A stretch of 64,000 nt of DNA from Streptomyces marincola. Its GTDB lineage: Bacteria; Actinomycetota; Actinomycetes; Streptomycetales; Streptomycetaceae. The notes beneath the pieces are model-generated. The model worked only from the letters and a program-made list of their open reading frames with translations. It did not search any database and was not told the origin of the DNA. Where the stretch lies: NCBI RefSeq assembly GCF_020410765.1, contig NZ_CP084541.1:6006001-6070000 (forward strand). Direction: 5' to 3'. This document shows positions 62,098 to 64,000 of the stretch, in pieces. Position numbers and translations under genes: made by a program. The first letter of the stretch is position 1; each line of letters opens with the position of its first letter.

Positions 62098-62232
62098 CCA
62101 GGGGCCGCGCGCCACCACGACCGGGAGCCGATGTGGCGGAATCAGTGAAAAGACGGTTTTCCCCCGACGCCGCGTCGCTAACGTGACCGGATCGGTCCGC
62201 ACGGGGCGGGACAGTTCGGAGGAGGGGGAGTC

Positions 62233-64000
62233 ATGAACGACTGGGACCAGCGACCGCCAGGTGCTGGGGCGTCGACCCACGACGCCGAACGACAGACGGC
62301 AGGGACCTATCGGGTGGATGTCGGCGGCGACGCGCGAGGGCCCGTGGTGGCCGGCAACCACAACGTGGTGGTCGATGCGCAGCACGGATCGCAGGTCACC
62401 GTGCTGATGGCGGGACAGCGCCCCCGCCCGGTGCGGCGCCCTACCGTCGAACTGCTGCCGCGGCGGCAGCCGGTCCCGATCGGGCGGGAATCCGAACTGG
62501 CCCTGCTCGCCCAAGCGGTCGACGCCGGTGGGCCGGTGCAGCTGTGGGGCGACTCCGGCGTCGGCAAGACCACGCTGCTCCGGCACGCGGCCAGGCAGCT
62601 ACGGCCCGGACCCGACGGGGTGGTGTTCGTCAGCGCGCGGGGGCACGAGCCCGGCGACATCGCACAGGAGCTGTTCCAGGCGTGTTTCGACGCGGCGGGT
62701 TACATCCCGGCCCGTACGGAACTGCGTCGGCTCATGGCGGGCGTCCGCGTCACCGTCTATGTCGACAACGCCGACCTGACCACCGAGCAGTTGCTTGAGG
62801 TGATGGACGCGGCGCCCGACGCGACCTTCGTCTTCGCCAGCTCCGGGCGTTCACTGTGGAGCGACGGAACCACCTTCCGCCTGGCGGGACTTCAGGAGGA
62901 CGCGGCACGTGCGCTTCTGGAGCGAGAACTGGGTCGCCCCGTGCCGGCCGCGCAGCGGGCGGCTGCCTCCACGTTGTGGGCGGCGGCCTCGGGGCTGCCC
63001 CTGCCGCTGCTGCGTGCGGCGGCGCTCGCCGGTCTCACCCCGGACGGCGACGGAACGTTACCCCGGCCGGGCGAAGTGTCGGAGCTGCTTCCGCTCCTGC
63101 TCGACAGGCTGGCGGGCGACCGGGCGGCTATGGGTGTGCTGCATCTGCTGGTCACGCTCGACGAGGCGGAGCTCGCACCGGCGCACATCGGGGCGCTGAC
63201 CGGCCTCGGCGAGCCGGAAGCGGTATGCGAACACCTGGTGGCGCTCGGGGTGCTGATCGCCGGGGAACACGGCTACCGCTGCGCGGCGGACGTCCGCCTC
63301 CCGCTGCGACCGCGCTTCCCCACCGCCTTCCCGTTGGAGCGGCTGTGCGCGTACCTCACCGAGTGGGCCGGTCGTCCGGCCACCACGCCGGAGGAAGTGG
63401 CCGCGCACGGCGCGGCGTTGGACGTGGTCGCCGCGCTGGCCGAACAGGCCGGCCGCCCGGACCTGGCGGTGCGACTGACCAGAGCCGCCTCATCGGCGAT
63501 GGCCCGCTCGCTGCGCTTCGGTGCGTGGGGCCGACTGCTCGGACGCGGTTGGCTGGCCGCTCGCGCCGCGGGGGACCGGCGGGCCGAGGCGTTCTTCACC
63601 CACGAGGAGGGCGTGCGGGCGCTGCTCATCGGCAAGCACGTGGTCTCGGCCGCGTTGCTGGCCGAAGCAGCCTGGCTGGCACGAGAGCTGACAAAGGAGG
63701 ACGGGGCCGCCGCCGGCCCGGTCCCCGAGGCGGGCGGGCAGGGAGACGGCGCGATCGGCCAGGCCCCGGAGGGCGGCGTGCCGCATCCTTACATGCAGGA
63801 TGCGGGAACGGCCGCTCCTGACGCCGCGACGGGCCCCGTTCCCGGCGGCGACCACCCCGCCGACGGGGTGAGTCCGGTCGCTCCCGAAGGGGCCGGGCAG
63901 GACCCCTCGGCCGGTGCCGCGACGGGGCCGGCCGACGGGCCCGGAGGCACGTACTCCGCGGAGGCGACGCGGGACACGCAGCTCTTTCCGCAGCCGTCGG
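62233..64000 (+). CDS. STAND-type P-loop NTPase (3' part outside window)
   Basis: At least 589 residues, open at the window end. The N-terminus has a Gly/Val/His-rich stretch, TYRVDVGGDARGPVVAGNHN then VVVDAQHGSQVTVLM (about 26-59). A NACHT/NB-ARC-like domain follows with Walker A GDSGVGKTTLLRH (Lys112) and a Walker-B-like VTVYVDNADL (Asp178). Winged-helix and helical repeats follow to about 500, then a low-complexity Pro/Gly/Ala linker. STAND NTPases are signal-triggered switches. A TTA leucine codon lies at 63058-63060. The ATG at 62233 follows GGAGGGGGAG. The codon use is more relaxed than in its neighbours. Confidence 0.75.
   Translation, partial: MNDWDQRPPGAGASTHDAERQTAGTYRVDVGGDARGPVVAGNHNVVVDAQHGSQVTVLMAGQRPRPVRRPTVELLPRRQPVPIGRESELALLAQAVDAGGPVQLWGDSGVGKTTLLRHAARQLRPGPDGVVFVSARGHEPGDIAQELFQACFDAAGYIPARTELRRLMAGVRVTVYVDNADLTTEQLLEVMDAAPDATFVFASSGRSLWSDGTTFRLAGLQEDAARALLERELGRPVPAAQRAAASTLWAAASGLPLPLLRAAALAGLTPDGDGTLPRPGEVSELLPLLLDRLAGDRAAMGVLHLLVTLDEAELAPAHIGALTGLGEPEAVCEHLVALGVLIAGEHGYRCAADVRLPLRPRFPTAFPLERLCAYLTEWAGRPATTPEEVAAHGAALDVVAALAEQAGRPDLAVRLTRAASSAMARSLRFGAWGRLLGRGWLAARAAGDRRAEAFFTHEEGVRALLIGKHVVSAALLAEAAWLARELTKEDGAAAGPVPEAGGQGDGAIGQAPEGGVPHPYMQDAGTAAPDAATGPVPGGDHPADGVSPVAPEGAGQDPSAGAATGPADGPGGTYSAEATRDTQLFPQPS

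Overview
The window is from a high-GC Gram-positive actinomycete, most likely Streptomyces or a close relative. GC content is very high, codon third positions are almost all G or C, genes abut with ATGA, GTGA or TGATG overlaps, and the gene types are typical of that group: streptogrisin-type protease, F420-linked enzymes, MerR/DHA2 divergon, SigB/F-type sigma factor and MutA/MutB/MeaB. I see no rRNA, tRNA, CRISPR array, integrase or insertion sequence. All assignments come from reading the sequence; no database search was run.

Layout. (1) 1-8581, minus strand: an operon for heptose precursors and glycosyl transfer. It holds an HldE-like kinase (cut by the window edge), GmhA, GmhB, four glycosyltransferases including a heptosyltransferase-like GT9, a carbamoyltransferase and a UDP-xylose-synthase-like enzyme. 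(2) 8752-24424: a stress and redox block. It holds two paralogous extended SDRs, an F420-dependent oxidoreductase, a TPP enzyme, an SDR, a SigB/F-type sigma factor, CBS and DUF2267 proteins, a FAD oxidoreductase with an SRPBCC partner, a ferritin-like and a hemerythrin-like protein, a lone cytochrome oxidase subunit I and a zinc alcohol dehydrogenase. At least five genes or operons in and next to this block are preceded by GNNT-N15/16-GGKTAC sequences, the promoter class read by the SigB/F family, so the sigma factor inside the block may control its neighbours. (3) 24594-47527: mainly metabolism and secretion. It holds MFS, SDR/DUF2795, GH31, MutA-MutB-MeaB, a kinase, an ATP-dependent DNA ligase, an ADP-ribosylglycohydrolase, a siderophore-interacting protein, a secreted S1 protease, tyrosine catabolism (Hpd, FahA), a cold-shock protein, a secreted phosphatase and a subtilase. 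(4) 47631-52216: a PPOX protein, an orphan ModA, a MerR-controlled DHA2 exporter and a secreted protein.

(5) 52412-59622, plus strand: a tightly overlapping five-gene operon of SWIM zinc finger, unknown 466-residue protein, vWA, MoxR AAA+ ATPase and DUF5682. It looks like a chaperone-type or conflict-type machine. (6) 59809-64000: the part most likely to be a little-described system. A small protein and a class III nucleotide-cyclase-like protein form a minus-strand pair. Divergent to them lie a Crp/Fnr-family regulator and a STAND-type NTPase that carries a TTA leucine codon. The small protein and the cyclase-like protein end in the same kind of short tail (V-F-A-x-Q-x-G-x-Q-x-x-[HY]), the NTPase begins with a related Gly/Val/His-rich stretch, and a perfect 11-bp dyad with a 6-bp spacer lies between the cyclase and Crp genes. 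The simplest reading is a cyclic-nucleotide signalling module that gates an NTPase effector, possibly in defence and possibly developmentally timed through bldA. This is inference.
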